From NCBI GenBank assembly GCA_040506275.1, contig JBEVXD010000005.1, forward strand, positions 124,001-188,000: DNA of 64,000 nucleotides, in the 5' to 3' direction. The stretch's first letter is position 1; every line of letters starts with the position of its first letter. Of this stretch, positions 8,896 through 18,722 are shown in pieces. The notes below the pieces were generated by a model. That model searched no databases and was not told where the DNA came from. It was given only the letters and a program-made list of their open reading frames with translations. This stretch comes from Thiodiazotropha sp040506275. Its GTDB lineage: Bacteria; Pseudomonadota; Gammaproteobacteria; Chromatiales; Chromatiaceae. The position numbers and the translations under genes were made by a program.

Positions 8896-9470
8896 TGCGT
8901 CTCTTCTCTGCCCTGTATGCCCGTACCATGATGTGGTCCAGACACCCTAATGCACCTCGATACCTTGCTGGACTAAGCTTCGCAGAATCATCTTTTTTTC
9001 CGATACCTCCGGATGTAATGCTGGCGCCTATGAGCATGGCTGAGCCATCTCGGGCCTGGTTTTATGCGGGGTTGACTACCCTGGCATCTGTTGTTGGTGG
9101 AGTATTCGGTTACTTTATTGGTGTTTTTGCTTTCGACTTTGTTGAGCCATTACTCCAGGATTGGGGATATTGGGAGGGTTATCTCGCTGCAAAGGATTGG
9201 TTCGGGCGTTGGGGAATCTGGGCAGTTTTACTCGCTGGATTCTCGCCCATACCTTACAAAATATTTACCATCACTGCCGGTGTTGTTGCTATGGCACTGG
9301 TACCCTTTCTTATTGCATCAAGTATCGGCAGAGGTGCGCGTTTTTTCCTTGTCGCAGCACTGATGGCCTGGGGGGGGGCACGGATGGAGAGGGCGCTGCA
9401 TCGCTATGTGGATCGACTGGGCTGGATTATGGTTGTGGCGTTTATATTGTTGTTCATTTTTTTGAAATGA
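8895..9470 (+). CDS. YqaA/DedA-like membrane protein
   Basis: A 191-aa inner-membrane protein of the YqaA branch of the DedA/SNARE-associated superfamily. The family pattern is visible: an N-terminal ESSFFPIPPDVML (EsxxPxPPD) segment near residue 31, a reentrant G-rich segment, and GFSPIPYKIFTITAG near residue 115. Four to five hydrophobic helices are evident. DedA relatives are implicated in lipid-carrier flipping; the role of this branch is unknown. The GTG start at 8895 overlaps the pcm stop, and the same order (pcm, yqaA-type, nlpD) is seen in several gammaproteobacteria. Confidence 0.85.
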   Translation: MRLFSALYARTMMWSRHPNAPRYLAGLSFAESSFFPIPPDVMLAPMSMAEPSRAWFYAGLTTLASVVGGVFGYFIGVFAFDFVEPLLQDWGYWEGYLAAKDWFGRWGIWAVLLAGFSPIPYKIFTITAGVVAMALVPFLIASSIGRGARFFLVAALMAWGGARMERALHRYVDRLGWIMVVAFILLFIFLK

Positions 9471-9539
9471 GAGAATCAGCTGATATGGGAAGCGTAGTCA
9501 AGCTGATATTCTGTCTCGCGACTAACTTTTAGGTTGCCT

Positions 9540-10448
9540 ATGCAAAGCAGATACGGATTGATTGGCCTGATCTCACCAGTCCCCGTGCTGATGTTCAGTT
9601 TGCTGATCGGTCTTATTGGATGCTCATCCAGTGGGAGCGCTCCAGTTTACAGTCGGGGTGTCAATTCACACCCACAAGACCGGCCAGTAGCCTCGGTCAG
9701 TAAAAAGCAATCGATGCCTGTGCGGCGCAAGTCTTCCCTGACATACTATCTGGTGCAACCGGGGGATACACTTTATTCAATCTCCTGGAGGCACTATCTG
9801 GAGCATCAGCAGCTGGCGTCATGGAATGGGATTAAAGCCCCTAAGTACTCAATATATCCAGGCCAGCGATTGCGTTTGAAACCGCCAGAAACAAGAAGGC
9901 CTAGACAACAAAAACAAGCAGTTACCAAACCTGTGGTGAAAGTTGTTAGGAAGAGCGATAAACCGGTAGCACCTAGCAAAAGAAAATCACCTGAAAAGTC
10001 GCAGAAGAAGATAACCAAGACCAAAGCGACACCTGCCAAGTCAAACTCGGTCTCACAACGAAAAAAGAACATTAAGTTAGCTTGGTCTTGGCCGACCAAG
10101 GGTAGAGTAGTACAAACCTTTTCTAATTCTGATCAGAATAGAAAAGGGGTTAGAATCAGTGGGCGGCAAGGCCAGTCGATTAAAGCTAGTGAGGCTGGAA
10201 GGGTAGTGTATGCCGGTGGTGGGCTGGTAGGTTACGGGAATCTGGTTATCATCAAACATGACCAGAATTATCTCAGTGCCTATGGATACAATAGAAAACT
10301 GCTGGTAAAAGAGGGTGATAATATCGCCAAAGGCGATATAGTGGCGCACATGGGTTCGCCTAACAGCGGAGGACAGCCCGTGTTGCATTTCGAAATTAGA
10401 AAGCAGGGGAAGCCGATTAATCCTCTGCCGCTGTTACCAAGAAAATAG
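9540..10448 (+). CDS. nlpD: NlpD-like LysM/LytM lipoprotein
   Basis: A 302-aa outer-membrane lipoprotein. The signal peptide ends in the lipobox LIGC. A LysM peptidoglycan-binding domain (YYLVQPGDTLYSISW) follows near residues 68-110, then a basic linker rich in K, P and T, then a C-terminal LytM (M23) domain. The M23 metal ligands are degenerate: the usual HxH near the end reads VLHFEI, and the upstream tyrosine-histidine motif is YGYN. NlpD proteins of this kind do not cleave but activate the amidase AmiC during cell separation. The frame opens with a TTG at 9534, but the ATG at 9540 is preferred. It sits 100 bases before rpoS. Confidence 0.9.
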   Translation: MQSRYGLIGLISPVPVLMFSLLIGLIGCSSSGSAPVYSRGVNSHPQDRPVASVSKKQSMPVRRKSSLTYYLVQPGDTLYSISWRHYLEHQQLASWNGIKAPKYSIYPGQRLRLKPPETRRPRQQKQAVTKPVVKVVRKSDKPVAPSKRKSPEKSQKKITKTKATPAKSNSVSQRKKNIKLAWSWPTKGRVVQTFSNSDQNRKGVRISGRQGQSIKASEAGRVVYAGGGLVGYGNLVIIKHDQNYLSAYGYNRKLLVKEGDNIAKGDIVAHMGSPNSGGQPVLHFEIRKQGKPINPLPLLPRK

Positions 10449-10548
10449 ATAACTATATAAAAAAGGCGGACTTGCTTAGCGTTAGTAACTGGGTGCGACG
10501 GTGCAAGTGAATAGCGCAACAGCATGGTTTGACCGATGGAGATGAGAG

Positions 10549-11553
<1,005 letters not shown>

Positions 11554-11569
11554 AAGCGATGATTCAATC

Positions 11570-12301
11570 ATGTGTGAATCTACTGGAGCGGATGACAATA
11601 CCGTCCTAGAGGTTGCCTGCCACGATTGTGGTCTCGATCCGCTATGCGAAGTGCTCGGCTATGGTAAGCATGAGCTTTGTGAAACCGATGCAGTCCTCAT
11701 GCGTCGTCAGCCTGTTCAGCGAGGAGCGGTACTGTTTCGACCTGACCAGCCCTTTTACGCATTATTTGCCATCAAATCCGGGTCATTTAAAGCGGTAAGT
11801 GTGGATCTCTCCGGTAAGGAGAGAGTGGTCGGCTTTTTCCTGCCAGGAGACTTGATTGGTACAGAAGGAATAGCTAATCATGTCTATTCATACGCAGTGA
11901 GGGCATTGGAAGAGAGCAGTGTCTGTAAACTGGCCGTGAACCGTCTACTCAATTCCGGCCAGGATACGGAAAAACTTCAAGCCGCACTGATACGCATGCT
12001 GGGTCAGGAAGTTGTTGTTAATCACCTGGTGACGACCTCTTTGATACAACAGAATGCAGAGCAACGTATAGCTGCTTTTATACTGAGCCTTTCAAAGCGT
12101 TCCGGTCTACGAGGTATGCCACAATATCAGCTTATATTAAGCATGTCGCGAAGCGACATCGCCAGTTATCTGGGACTGGCTAGAGAAACCGTGAGTCGAG
12201 TACTGACCAAGTTTCAGAATTACGGATTGATAGGCTTGAGAAAACATGTGCTAAAGGTTCTCAATCCAGAGGGCTTGGAGAAGGCCACAATATTTCGTTG
12301 A
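11570..12301 (+). CDS. FNR/ANR-type oxygen-responsive regulator
   Basis: A 243-aa Crp/Fnr-family regulator. The N-terminal cysteines CHDCGLDPLC (C-x2-C-x5-C) plus a fourth cysteine in SSVCKL near residue 117 are the ligand set for an oxygen-labile [4Fe-4S] cluster, as in FNR and ANR. A cyclic-nucleotide-like fold follows, then a helix-turn-helix (SRSDIASYLGLARETVSRVLTKF), with the E..SR recognition residues expected for TTGAT half-sites. It sits 16 bases after rpoS and just upstream of the cbb3 oxidase operon, whose upstream region carries a near-consensus FNR box. The gene probably activates that operon under low oxygen. Confidence 0.9.
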   Translation: MCESTGADDNTVLEVACHDCGLDPLCEVLGYGKHELCETDAVLMRRQPVQRGAVLFRPDQPFYALFAIKSGSFKAVSVDLSGKERVVGFFLPGDLIGTEGIANHVYSYAVRALEESSVCKLAVNRLLNSGQDTEKLQAALIRMLGQEVVVNHLVTTSLIQQNAEQRIAAFILSLSKRSGLRGMPQYQLILSMSRSDIASYLGLARETVSRVLTKFQNYGLIGLRKHVLKVLNPEGLEKATIFR

Positions 12302-12757
12302 AAATATCTATCGGGATATAAAAAACACAAAAACTTTCGTTGTTAGAATCGATACAAGCAGATTGAATGCACCCATCAATAAAATATTTTAGTGAGAGTG
12401 ATTATCAATAAATAATTACTGACTATTTCACTCTACTTTTTTATCTCGATTAGTTTTTAAACTTCTTTGTCAGCAACTGTTGTAATAGGTTTCGACTCTA
12501 TGTGGGCTAATTTGTTTAATTCCGTTTTCTTTGATCTGAGTCAATTTCTAGGATATGTTCGTAATCATGTTATATATCAATAAGTTGTGCAATATGCATC
12601 TTGCCAGCTTACAGGCTTTTTCGTATTGACATCTGATCCAATTAAGAGTGATATATGTCACGCTGCAATTGTGTCATTTCACACAGTTGTATTTTTGGGA
12701 ACTTCCCAAAAAAGTTGTCTTTAAAGTTTCGTTCAATTATTTGTTTAAGGGGGGTAC
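12302..12757 (+). promoter_or_regulatory. ccoN upstream region
   Basis: A 456-bp gene-free, AT-rich stretch between the FNR-type regulator and ccoN. It holds an FNR-like box at 12531-12544 (separate entry), possible -10 elements around 12571-12576, and a strong ribosome site (AAGGGGGG) just before ccoN at 12758. A TTGACA at 12626-12631 could be a second -35. Confidence 0.55.
12531..12544 (+). promoter_or_regulatory. FNR/ANR box upstream of ccoNOQP
   Basis: TTGATCTGAGTCAA matches the FNR consensus TTGATnnnnATCAA at nine of ten positions. TATATA at 12571-12576 would put the start site roughly 45 bases from the box centre, near the activating position. An FNR-type regulator is encoded immediately upstream. 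Confidence 0.65.
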
Positions 12758-14191
12758 ATGGACGCCGCAGCCGAGCAAAAATACAACTTTGATGTTGTGC
12801 GCTGGTTTACCGTCATGGCCGTTGTCTACCTTGTAGTAGGCGCATTAGTGGGTGTGATAATCGCATCCCAATTGGCATGGCCGATTTTGAATTTTGATAT
12901 TCCATACATAACTTTCGGGCGTCTTCGTCCACTTCATACAAATGCTGTAATTTTCGCATTTGGTGGATGTGCCTTGATGGCGACATCGTACTATAGTGTC
13001 CAGCGAACCTGCGGCGTGAGACTCTGGAGTGACAAGCTTGCTTGGTTTGTCTTCTTTGGTTGGAATCTGATCATCGTTTCTGCGGTGGTTACGCTTCCCC
13101 TTGGCCTTACTTCTGGTAAAGAATATGCTGAACTTGAGTGGCCGATTGACCTGGCGATTGCTGTGGTCTGGCTGGCTTACTCTTTCAACTTCATCATGAC
13201 TCTTGCTACCAGGAAGTCGTCACACATCTATGTATCCAATTGGTTCTTCCTGGGTATGATGGTGATGATCACCTATCTGCATGTTGTCAACAGCTTGGCT
13301 GTACCAGTTGATCTATTCAAATCTTATTCCGTCTTCTCCGGTGTTCAAGACGCTATGGTTCAATGGTGGTGGGGCCACAATGCAGTGGGTTTCTACCTGA
13401 CAGCTGGCTTCCTGGGCATCATGTACTACTTCGTACCTAAGCAGGCCGGTCGCCCCGTCTACTCTTATCGTTTGTCAGTAATCCACTTCTGGGCTCTGAT
13501 GTTCGGTTATGTATGGCTTGGTGCTCATCACCTGCAATACACAGCGTTACCAGATTGGACTGGTTCACTGGGTGCTGCCGTTTCTCTGGCTATGATCATT
13601 CCTTCATGGGGTGGTGCTGTTAACGGAATGATGACCTTGTCAGGTGCTTGGGACAAACTGCGTACCGATTACATCCTGCGCTTTATGATCATGTCTCTGG
13701 CTTTCTATGCCATGTCCACCTTCGAAGGTCCGGTCATGTCACTGAAGACTGTGAATGCTCTGTCTCACTACACTGACTGGACAGTCGGACATGTACATTC
13801 CGGTGCTCTGGGTTGGGTTGCGATGGTTGCTATCGGCGCTATCTACCACATGATGATGCGTACCTATCACACTGATATGTGGTCAATGAAGCTGATCAAT
13901 GCTCACTTCTGGACTGCAACTATCGGTGCCGTTGTCTACGTCGTAGCCATGTGGGTATCCGGTATCATGCAAGGTCTGATGTGGCGCGCATACGATGAGT
14001 ACGGCACTCTGGCCTACACTTTTGCGGAATCTGTTGAGGCTATGCATCCCTACTACGCAATGCGTGCAGTAGGTGGCATGATCTTCCTGCTTGGTGCCGT
14101 GCTGATGCTGATCAATGTCATTATGACTGTTGTGAAAGCGTCCAGCGAAGGTAGTCTGCAACAAGCCCGCACCGCTGCGGCTACAGCTTAA
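12758..14191 (+). CDS. ccoN: cbb3-type cytochrome c oxidase subunit I
   Basis: A 477-aa, about 12-helix haem-copper oxidase catalytic subunit. Conserved histidines for the low-spin haem, high-spin haem and CuB appear in LHTNAVIFAFGG, WWWGHNAVGFYLTAGF, WLGAHHLQYT and HYTDWTVGHVHSGALGW. It reduces oxygen to water with high affinity while pumping protons. The ATG is preceded by a strong AAGGGGGG site. It is first in the ccoNOQP order; ccoO starts 19 bases after its stop. Confidence 0.95.
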   Translation: MDAAAEQKYNFDVVRWFTVMAVVYLVVGALVGVIIASQLAWPILNFDIPYITFGRLRPLHTNAVIFAFGGCALMATSYYSVQRTCGVRLWSDKLAWFVFFGWNLIIVSAVVTLPLGLTSGKEYAELEWPIDLAIAVVWLAYSFNFIMTLATRKSSHIYVSNWFFLGMMVMITYLHVVNSLAVPVDLFKSYSVFSGVQDAMVQWWWGHNAVGFYLTAGFLGIMYYFVPKQAGRPVYSYRLSVIHFWALMFGYVWLGAHHLQYTALPDWTGSLGAAVSLAMIIPSWGGAVNGMMTLSGAWDKLRTDYILRFMIMSLAFYAMSTFEGPVMSLKTVNALSHYTDWTVGHVHSGALGWVAMVAIGAIYHMMMRTYHTDMWSMKLINAHFWTATIGAVVYVVAMWVSGIMQGLMWRAYDEYGTLAYTFAESVEAMHPYYAMRAVGGMIFLLGAVLMLINVIMTVVKASSEGSLQQARTAAATA

Positions 14192-14210
14192 TCAAAGGGG
14201 GTTTCGCAAA

Positions 14211-14924
14211 ATGGCGAATGATAACCAATCTGTAAGTCTTCAGGAGAAGATGGAGAAAAACATCTGGCTTCTCCTGATTCTCCTGGCACTGGCCCTCTCT
14301 GTTGGTGGCTTGGTCGAAATCGTACCGCTCTTCTTAATGAAGAACACAATGGAGCATAATGCTGCTCCTGAGTTGGTCTGGCAACGTCAGGCAGGGCAAT
14401 CCCTGGCTGATCACAAACCAGGCGACGGTATGCGTCCATACACTGCTCTAGAACTGGCTGGTCGAGATATCTACCAAAGAGAAGGCTGCTATACCTGCCA
14501 TTCTCAGATGGTACGTCCTTTCCGTGATGAGAAGGAGCGTTATGGCCACTACTCACTGGCTTCGGAGTCTATGTACGACCATCCTTTCCAGTGGGGCTCA
14601 AAGCGTACTGGTCCTGACTTTGCCCGTCTCGGCGGCAAATACTCAGACGACTGGCACCGTAAGCATCTGCGTGCACCGCGTTCAGTGGTTCCTGAGTCCG
14701 TAATGCCAAACTATCCTTGGCTGGCTGAAAATTCAGTCGAAGGTAAGGATATGGCACGACGCTTCACAGTTATGCAACTCATGGGTGTGCCTTACACCGA
14801 AGAGGATATTGCCAGCGCTAATGCTGAGTTGGCAGGCAAGACTGAGGAAGATGCGATGGTGGCCTATTTGCAGGTTTTAGGCACCATGGCGGCTCTGGAC
14901 GAAAACAAGGTCTATCGTCAGTAA
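14211..14924 (+). CDS. ccoO: cbb3 oxidase subunit II (monohaem cytochrome c)
   Basis: A 237-aa membrane-anchored cytochrome c. One N-terminal helix (about residues 18-40) is followed by a periplasmic domain with a single CYTCH haem motif near residue 95, in the family context REGCYTCHSQMVRPF. It passes electrons from CcoP to CcoN. A strong AAAGGGGG site precedes the ATG. ccoQ begins 4 bases downstream. Confidence 0.95.
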   Translation: MANDNQSVSLQEKMEKNIWLLLILLALALSVGGLVEIVPLFLMKNTMEHNAAPELVWQRQAGQSLADHKPGDGMRPYTALELAGRDIYQREGCYTCHSQMVRPFRDEKERYGHYSLASESMYDHPFQWGSKRTGPDFARLGGKYSDDWHRKHLRAPRSVVPESVMPNYPWLAENSVEGKDMARRFTVMQLMGVPYTEEDIASANAELAGKTEEDAMVAYLQVLGTMAALDENKVYRQ

Positions 14925-14928
14925 TAGT

Positions 14929-15132
14929 ATGAAAGAGTACTTTCAAACAAATTGGGAGGCTATGACCACCAACGATTGGATCGGAATGATCATGACGGTG
15001 GTCACCTTCTTACTAATGATAGTCGTATATTTCTACGCGCTACGTCCAAAGAATAGGGAAAAGCTAGAGAAGAACCGCTTTATCCCAATGGACGATGATG
15101 CAAATGATAGCGGAGACAAAAATGGCGGATAA
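14929..15132 (+). CDS. ccoQ: cbb3 oxidase component CcoQ
   Basis: A 67-aa protein with one transmembrane helix (about residues 17-40) and a charged cytoplasmic tail. CcoQ stabilises the assembled oxidase, notably against oxygen. Identification rests on its position between ccoO and ccoP and on the ALRPKNREKLE tail common in this family. Its 3' end overlaps the ccoP start by 11 bases. Confidence 0.9.
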   Translation: MKEYFQTNWEAMTTNDWIGMIMTVVTFLLMIVVYFYALRPKNREKLEKNRFIPMDDDANDSGDKNGG

Positions 15133-15973
15133 TAATCCTTTTCCGGGTGAAAACAATACCGGACATATATGGGACGATAACCTCCGGGAGCTGAGTAACC
15201 CGCCACCTCGGTGGTGGATGATTGCCTTCTGGGCTTCTGTAATCTGGTGGATAGCCTACGGTGTGCTCTATCCAATGTGGCCTGTAGGGCAGGAGCCTAC
15301 ACAGGGTATCATGGGCTGGAGTCAGATGGATGAGTACAAGGCGGGTGTAGACGAGGTCGAAGCAGTTCGTGCCGAGTTTGAAACCCAGATCAAAGGTATG
15401 TCGGCAAAAGAGATTCTGGCGACACCAGCTCTAACTCAATATACCGTAGCTTCTGCAAAGGTGCTGTTCGGTGACAACTGTGCGCCCTGTCATGGCGGTG
15501 GTGGACAAGGTGGCCCTGGTTACCCTGTTCTGGCCGACGATGATTGGCTTTACGGTGGTGTTGTCGAAAATATTCAGCAAACCATTACTATGGGTCGCAA
15601 GGGCATCATGACCGCTCACGGCAAGATCCTGTCCGATGCTGAGATCGACAGCATGGCTGAAGCCATCATGGCAGGTAACCCTACCTCTGATGCAAACTTC
15701 ACCCAGAAGGGCTGTATTGCTTGTCACGGCATGGATGGTAAAGGTATGGCTGTACTCGGTTCTGCTAACCTGACTGATGGTATCTATCGCTTTATGCCTG
15801 CTGAAGGCGAAAGCCTGAAAGAGAGCATCAAGTACACCATTCAATACGGCGTTAATGATGCTACCGAGCCTAAGACTCGCGACGCTGAGATGCCGGCTTT
15901 TGGTGGTCGCTTGTCTGAAGATGACATCAAGAAGATTGCTGTATATGTTCACCGCTTCGGTGGTGGTCAATAA
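15122..15973 (+). CDS. ccoP: cbb3 oxidase subunit III (dihaem cytochrome c)
   Basis: A 283-aa membrane-anchored dihaem cytochrome. The N-terminus (FPGENNTGHIWDDNLREL, then a tryptophan-rich helix) is the standard CcoP start, which supports the ATG at 15122 over the upstream one at 15095. Two haem motifs are visible, CAPCH near residue 120 and CIACH near residue 198. It accepts electrons from soluble cytochromes. The gene overlaps ccoQ. Confidence 0.95.
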   Translation: MADNNPFPGENNTGHIWDDNLRELSNPPPRWWMIAFWASVIWWIAYGVLYPMWPVGQEPTQGIMGWSQMDEYKAGVDEVEAVRAEFETQIKGMSAKEILATPALTQYTVASAKVLFGDNCAPCHGGGGQGGPGYPVLADDDWLYGGVVENIQQTITMGRKGIMTAHGKILSDAEIDSMAEAIMAGNPTSDANFTQKGCIACHGMDGKGMAVLGSANLTDGIYRFMPAEGESLKESIKYTIQYGVNDATEPKTRDAEMPAFGGRLSEDDIKKIAVYVHRFGGGQ

Positions 15974-16057
15974 GCTGCTTACTTGGCAGAAAGCATTTTT
16001 TCATCATTGCCGTGTGAGAAGGGAATTCTTGCACGGCTATAAAGTAAGGGGATTGCT

Positions 16058-16180
16058 ATGAACGGAGACGCAGTATTTTGGGGTTCCATTATTAGCGTGG
16101 TGATTTGTGTTGTAATCTTTGTCTACTTGGGCTTTAAAGTAGTCAAGTTAATGAACAATGATTCAGAAAAAACACAATAG
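16058..16180 (+). CDS. 40-aa single-pass membrane protein after ccoP
   Basis: A short frame encoding one hydrophobic helix (about residues 7-28: GSIISVVICVVIFVYLGF) with a charged tail ending DSEKTQ. It has a good ribosome site (AAGGGG, 6 bases before the ATG), lies 84 bases after ccoP and ends just before a strong terminator, so it belongs to the ccoNOQP transcript. By size and position it resembles small cbb3 accessory subunits such as CcoM of Pseudomonas stutzeri, but I see no clear sequence identity; that link is inference. Confidence 0.7.
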   Translation: MNGDAVFWGSIISVVICVVIFVYLGFKVVKLMNNDSEKTQ

Positions 16181-16201
16181 CTTAGCCAGCATTTGATTAA
16201 T

Positions 16202-16233
16202 AAAAAAGGGGAGTATTAACTCCCCTTTTTTAT
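16202..16233 (+). terminator. Terminator of ccoNOQP-small protein operon
   Basis: AAGGGGAGT, a short TAT-like loop and ACTCCCC followed by six T bases form a rho-independent terminator about 22 bases after the 40-aa gene. Confidence 0.85.
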
Positions 16234-16561
16234 GTCTGAAACCTTTGGTTGGCCCATAAGTTTTGTGCTCCGTTAAACCCTCTGGTCTTTGGGGTAGATC
16301 GAGCTGTTCTTGTCATACCCTTCGATAACACCTCCATTGAATATGGTTGCCTGAATAGGCCGCCACATAACATCTGACTGCAAATCAGTGTACTATCTTG
16401 TGCCTGTTTATTTCTTTTTAGAACCAGTGTAAGGCTGTAGAATAGTAACGTTATGCCGTTTAATTGGTCCTAATATATTGATAAATCGCATTGGCTAGGA
16501 CATAAACTGGCTTATATCATTGTTTTCTAAATTACCCCACTGTTTCAGAGGAGTTGAGCAA
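16234..16561. other. Gene-free stretch upstream of ccoG
   Basis: No gene is seen. It should hold the ccoG promoter; a TTGATA at about 16479 with an AT-rich hexamer 17 bases on is a weak candidate. I see no FNR box. Confidence 0.4.
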
Positions 16562-17998
16562 TTGAGCGCAAGTGAGACGACTGCATCCAAACAAAATGTT
16601 GTGGATGATCTATACGCTGAATCCGCGCATTGGAATCTGAATACAGGTGAAGAGACTATACATGCCAAACGCATGGGTGGTTATTGGAGAAAAGTTAAAT
16701 GGCTGGCTGCGTCATTCTGGATTCTCTTTTTTATCGGCCCCTATGCTCAATGGGGTGATCGCCAGGCTATTTTGTTCGATATTCCAAATCGCCAATTCCA
16801 TATTTTAGGTGTGACTATTCTTCCCCAGGATTTCTGGATGCTCTCACTGACACTACTCTTCTTTGCATTGCTGTTAGCTGTAGCTACTGCACTTGCAGGG
16901 CGTGTCTATTGCGGTTTCTTCTGCTTCCAAACGGTCTGGACAGATGTTTTCACTTGGCTGGAAGAGAAGCTGGAAGGCTCTCCTATAAAACGTCGCAAAC
17001 TTGAAAAAGCGCCAATGAGTGCCACTAAAGTTAGAATCAAAGTGACTAAGCACTTGGTCTGGCTGCTGATTTCCGTGTTGACAGGTATAAGCTTCGTTGC
17101 CTGGTTTTACGATGTTTATGATCTGTGGCGTGATGTTTTTACCTTGCAGGCGAGTTCAGTTGCTTATGGCACCATTGCCCTGTTTACAGCAGGAACCTAT
17201 GTTCTTGCTGGGTATATGCGTGAACAGGCCTGCTTTTGGCTCTGCCCGTATGCCCGGATTCAAGGGGTAATGATTGATCAGACCACCATGGTGCCTTCTT
17301 ATGATTTTCATAGGGGTGAGCCAAGAGGCCGCATCAAAAAAGGACAAGCAGAAGAGGAAAGAACCACTGGGGACTGTGTCGACTGCAAGCAGTGTATTGC
17401 GGTCTGTCCAACAGGTGTAGATATACGACATGGACAGCAGGAAGGCTGCATCATGTGTTCACTCTGTATTGATGCCTGCGATGAAGTTATGGAGAAGATC
17501 GGACGTCCCAAGGGCTTGATTCGCTATGAGTCCTATGAATCTCTTGAAGCGCAGCAAAAGCCGGTACCTCTATATAAAAGGCCTCGTGTCTGGGTCTACA
17601 GTGCAATAATGACGCTCGCACTCGCTGGGATAGCTTATGGATTAACCTCTCTGGCTCCTCTTGAGATCAAGGTGATACATGATCGGCAGCCCCTGTTTGT
17701 ATTGCAAAGTGATGGCAGCATACAGAATAAATATACGGTGAAAATTCTTAATAAGCTGACCAAGGACATTCCTGTCACCCTCAGCGCTGAAGGACCAGAA
17801 GGGTTGGTATTTGTGGATGAGGATGTGGTCACCAATGCGCGTCATGGTAAAGTGACTGCACGCACGGTTTTTGTACGCGTTCCTAAGACCTTGTTAACCA
17901 AGGAGACCGTACCAATTACTTTTAAAGTTATCGGTGAGCGGGATGGCGAGGTACTTGAAAACAAGCGAGTGAGTGTTTTTATTGGCCCCGCTCGTTAG
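16562..17998 (+). CDS. ccoG: Cytochrome oxidase accessory protein CcoG (RdxA/FixG)
   Basis: A 478-aa membrane iron-sulfur protein that reduces copper for CuB insertion into cbb3 oxidase. Several transmembrane helices are followed by two ferredoxin-type 4Fe-4S motifs (CVDCKQCIAVCP and CIMCSLCIDAC, about residues 275-320) and a C-terminal immunoglobulin-like domain. VYCGFFCFQTVWTD is another family signature. I chose the TTG at 16562 because a GAGGAG site precedes it by 8 bases; the frame also has a TTG at 16520. A terminator closes the gene. Confidence 0.9.
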   Translation: MSASETTASKQNVVDDLYAESAHWNLNTGEETIHAKRMGGYWRKVKWLAASFWILFFIGPYAQWGDRQAILFDIPNRQFHILGVTILPQDFWMLSLTLLFFALLLAVATALAGRVYCGFFCFQTVWTDVFTWLEEKLEGSPIKRRKLEKAPMSATKVRIKVTKHLVWLLISVLTGISFVAWFYDVYDLWRDVFTLQASSVAYGTIALFTAGTYVLAGYMREQACFWLCPYARIQGVMIDQTTMVPSYDFHRGEPRGRIKKGQAEEERTTGDCVDCKQCIAVCPTGVDIRHGQQEGCIMCSLCIDACDEVMEKIGRPKGLIRYESYESLEAQQKPVPLYKRPRVWVYSAIMTLALAGIAYGLTSLAPLEIKVIHDRQPLFVLQSDGSIQNKYTVKILNKLTKDIPVTLSAEGPEGLVFVDEDVVTNARHGKVTARTVFVRVPKTLLTKETVPITFKVIGERDGEVLENKRVSVFIGPAR

Positions 17999-18025
17999 AG
18001 ATTGATAATATAGTAGATATTCTTA

Positions 18026-18060
18026 GGGCGGACAGAGATGTCCGCCCTTTTCATTTTTTT
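18026..18060 (+). terminator. Terminator after ccoG
   Basis: GGGCGGACA and TGTCCGCCC form a perfect 9-bp stem with a 4-nt loop, followed by TTTTCATTTTTTT. Confidence 0.9.
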
Positions 18061-18085
18061 ACAGCAGTCGTTATAAGTTGCCGCC

Positions 18086-18589
18086 ATGACAGACAAAAAA
18101 TCAGCTTGGAGAAGTCCTTGGGTCATTGCCTGGGTGGCTATGGTCGTGATCTTCTTTACCATGAATATGATCATGATTTACCTGGCAGTAGATAATAATC
18201 CAGGACTGGTTGTGGATGACTTCTACGATCGTGGGCAGGATTATGAGAAGAATATGCTCAAGCGTAAGGCGAGGGATCCCCAGTGGAAAATGAAGGTTAA
18301 GCTGCCTTCTAAGATTGAGATAGGCCAGCCTGTGCTTAGCCAATTCACTGTGTCTGACAAAGAAGGTTCACCAATCGACCGTGATGAAGTTATCTTTCAT
18401 GCTTATCGTCCTTCCGATGCCGATCAGGATTTTTCCGTACCCATGCAACGTGTTGGTCCGGGAAAGTATGAAGCAACGGTCAGTTTTCCCTTAAAGGGCG
18501 CTTGGGATACGCTGGTCAGTATTCGCAATGGAGAGGACGAATATCAGGTTCCCAAAAGGATCGGTGTCGGCATCGATTGGGTGCCTTAG
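18086..18589 (+). CDS. ccoH: cbb3 assembly protein CcoH (FixH)
   Basis: A 167-aa protein with one N-terminal helix (about residues 10-34) and a periplasmic domain, matching the FixH/CcoH family (NNPGLVVDDFYDRGQDYE is the family signature). It binds assembly intermediates of cbb3 oxidase and may help copper delivery. It lies between ccoG and ccoI, in the standard ccoGHIS order. Confidence 0.9.
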   Translation: MTDKKSAWRSPWVIAWVAMVVIFFTMNMIMIYLAVDNNPGLVVDDFYDRGQDYEKNMLKRKARDPQWKMKVKLPSKIEIGQPVLSQFTVSDKEGSPIDRDEVIFHAYRPSDADQDFSVPMQRVGPGKYEATVSFPLKGAWDTLVSIRNGEDEYQVPKRIGVGIDWVP

Positions 18590-18660
18590 TCTGGCTATCT
18601 TGAGTTTGAGACAGGAGCCAGAGATATGTCCAAAACTGTGCCAAGGATACCCGTCATTCT

Positions 18661-18687
18661 GTTTAAGCTGATTATAATCAGCTAAAC
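18661..18687. promoter_or_regulatory. Palindrome upstream of ccoI
   Basis: AGCTGATTATAATCAGCT at 18666-18683 is a perfect 18-base palindrome, and with flanks (GTTTA ... AAAC) the symmetry reaches 27 bases. It lies 39 bases before the ccoI start. No T-run follows, so an operator for a dimeric regulator or a leader hairpin fits better than a terminator. Confidence 0.6.
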
Positions 18688-18722
18688 CGGATAGCGATTA
18701 TTATCTCTATACAGGAGAATCC

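Noticed and set aside
9534..9540. TTG start six bases upstream of the nlpD ATG
   Set aside because: The ATG gives the same signal peptide and is the more usual start.
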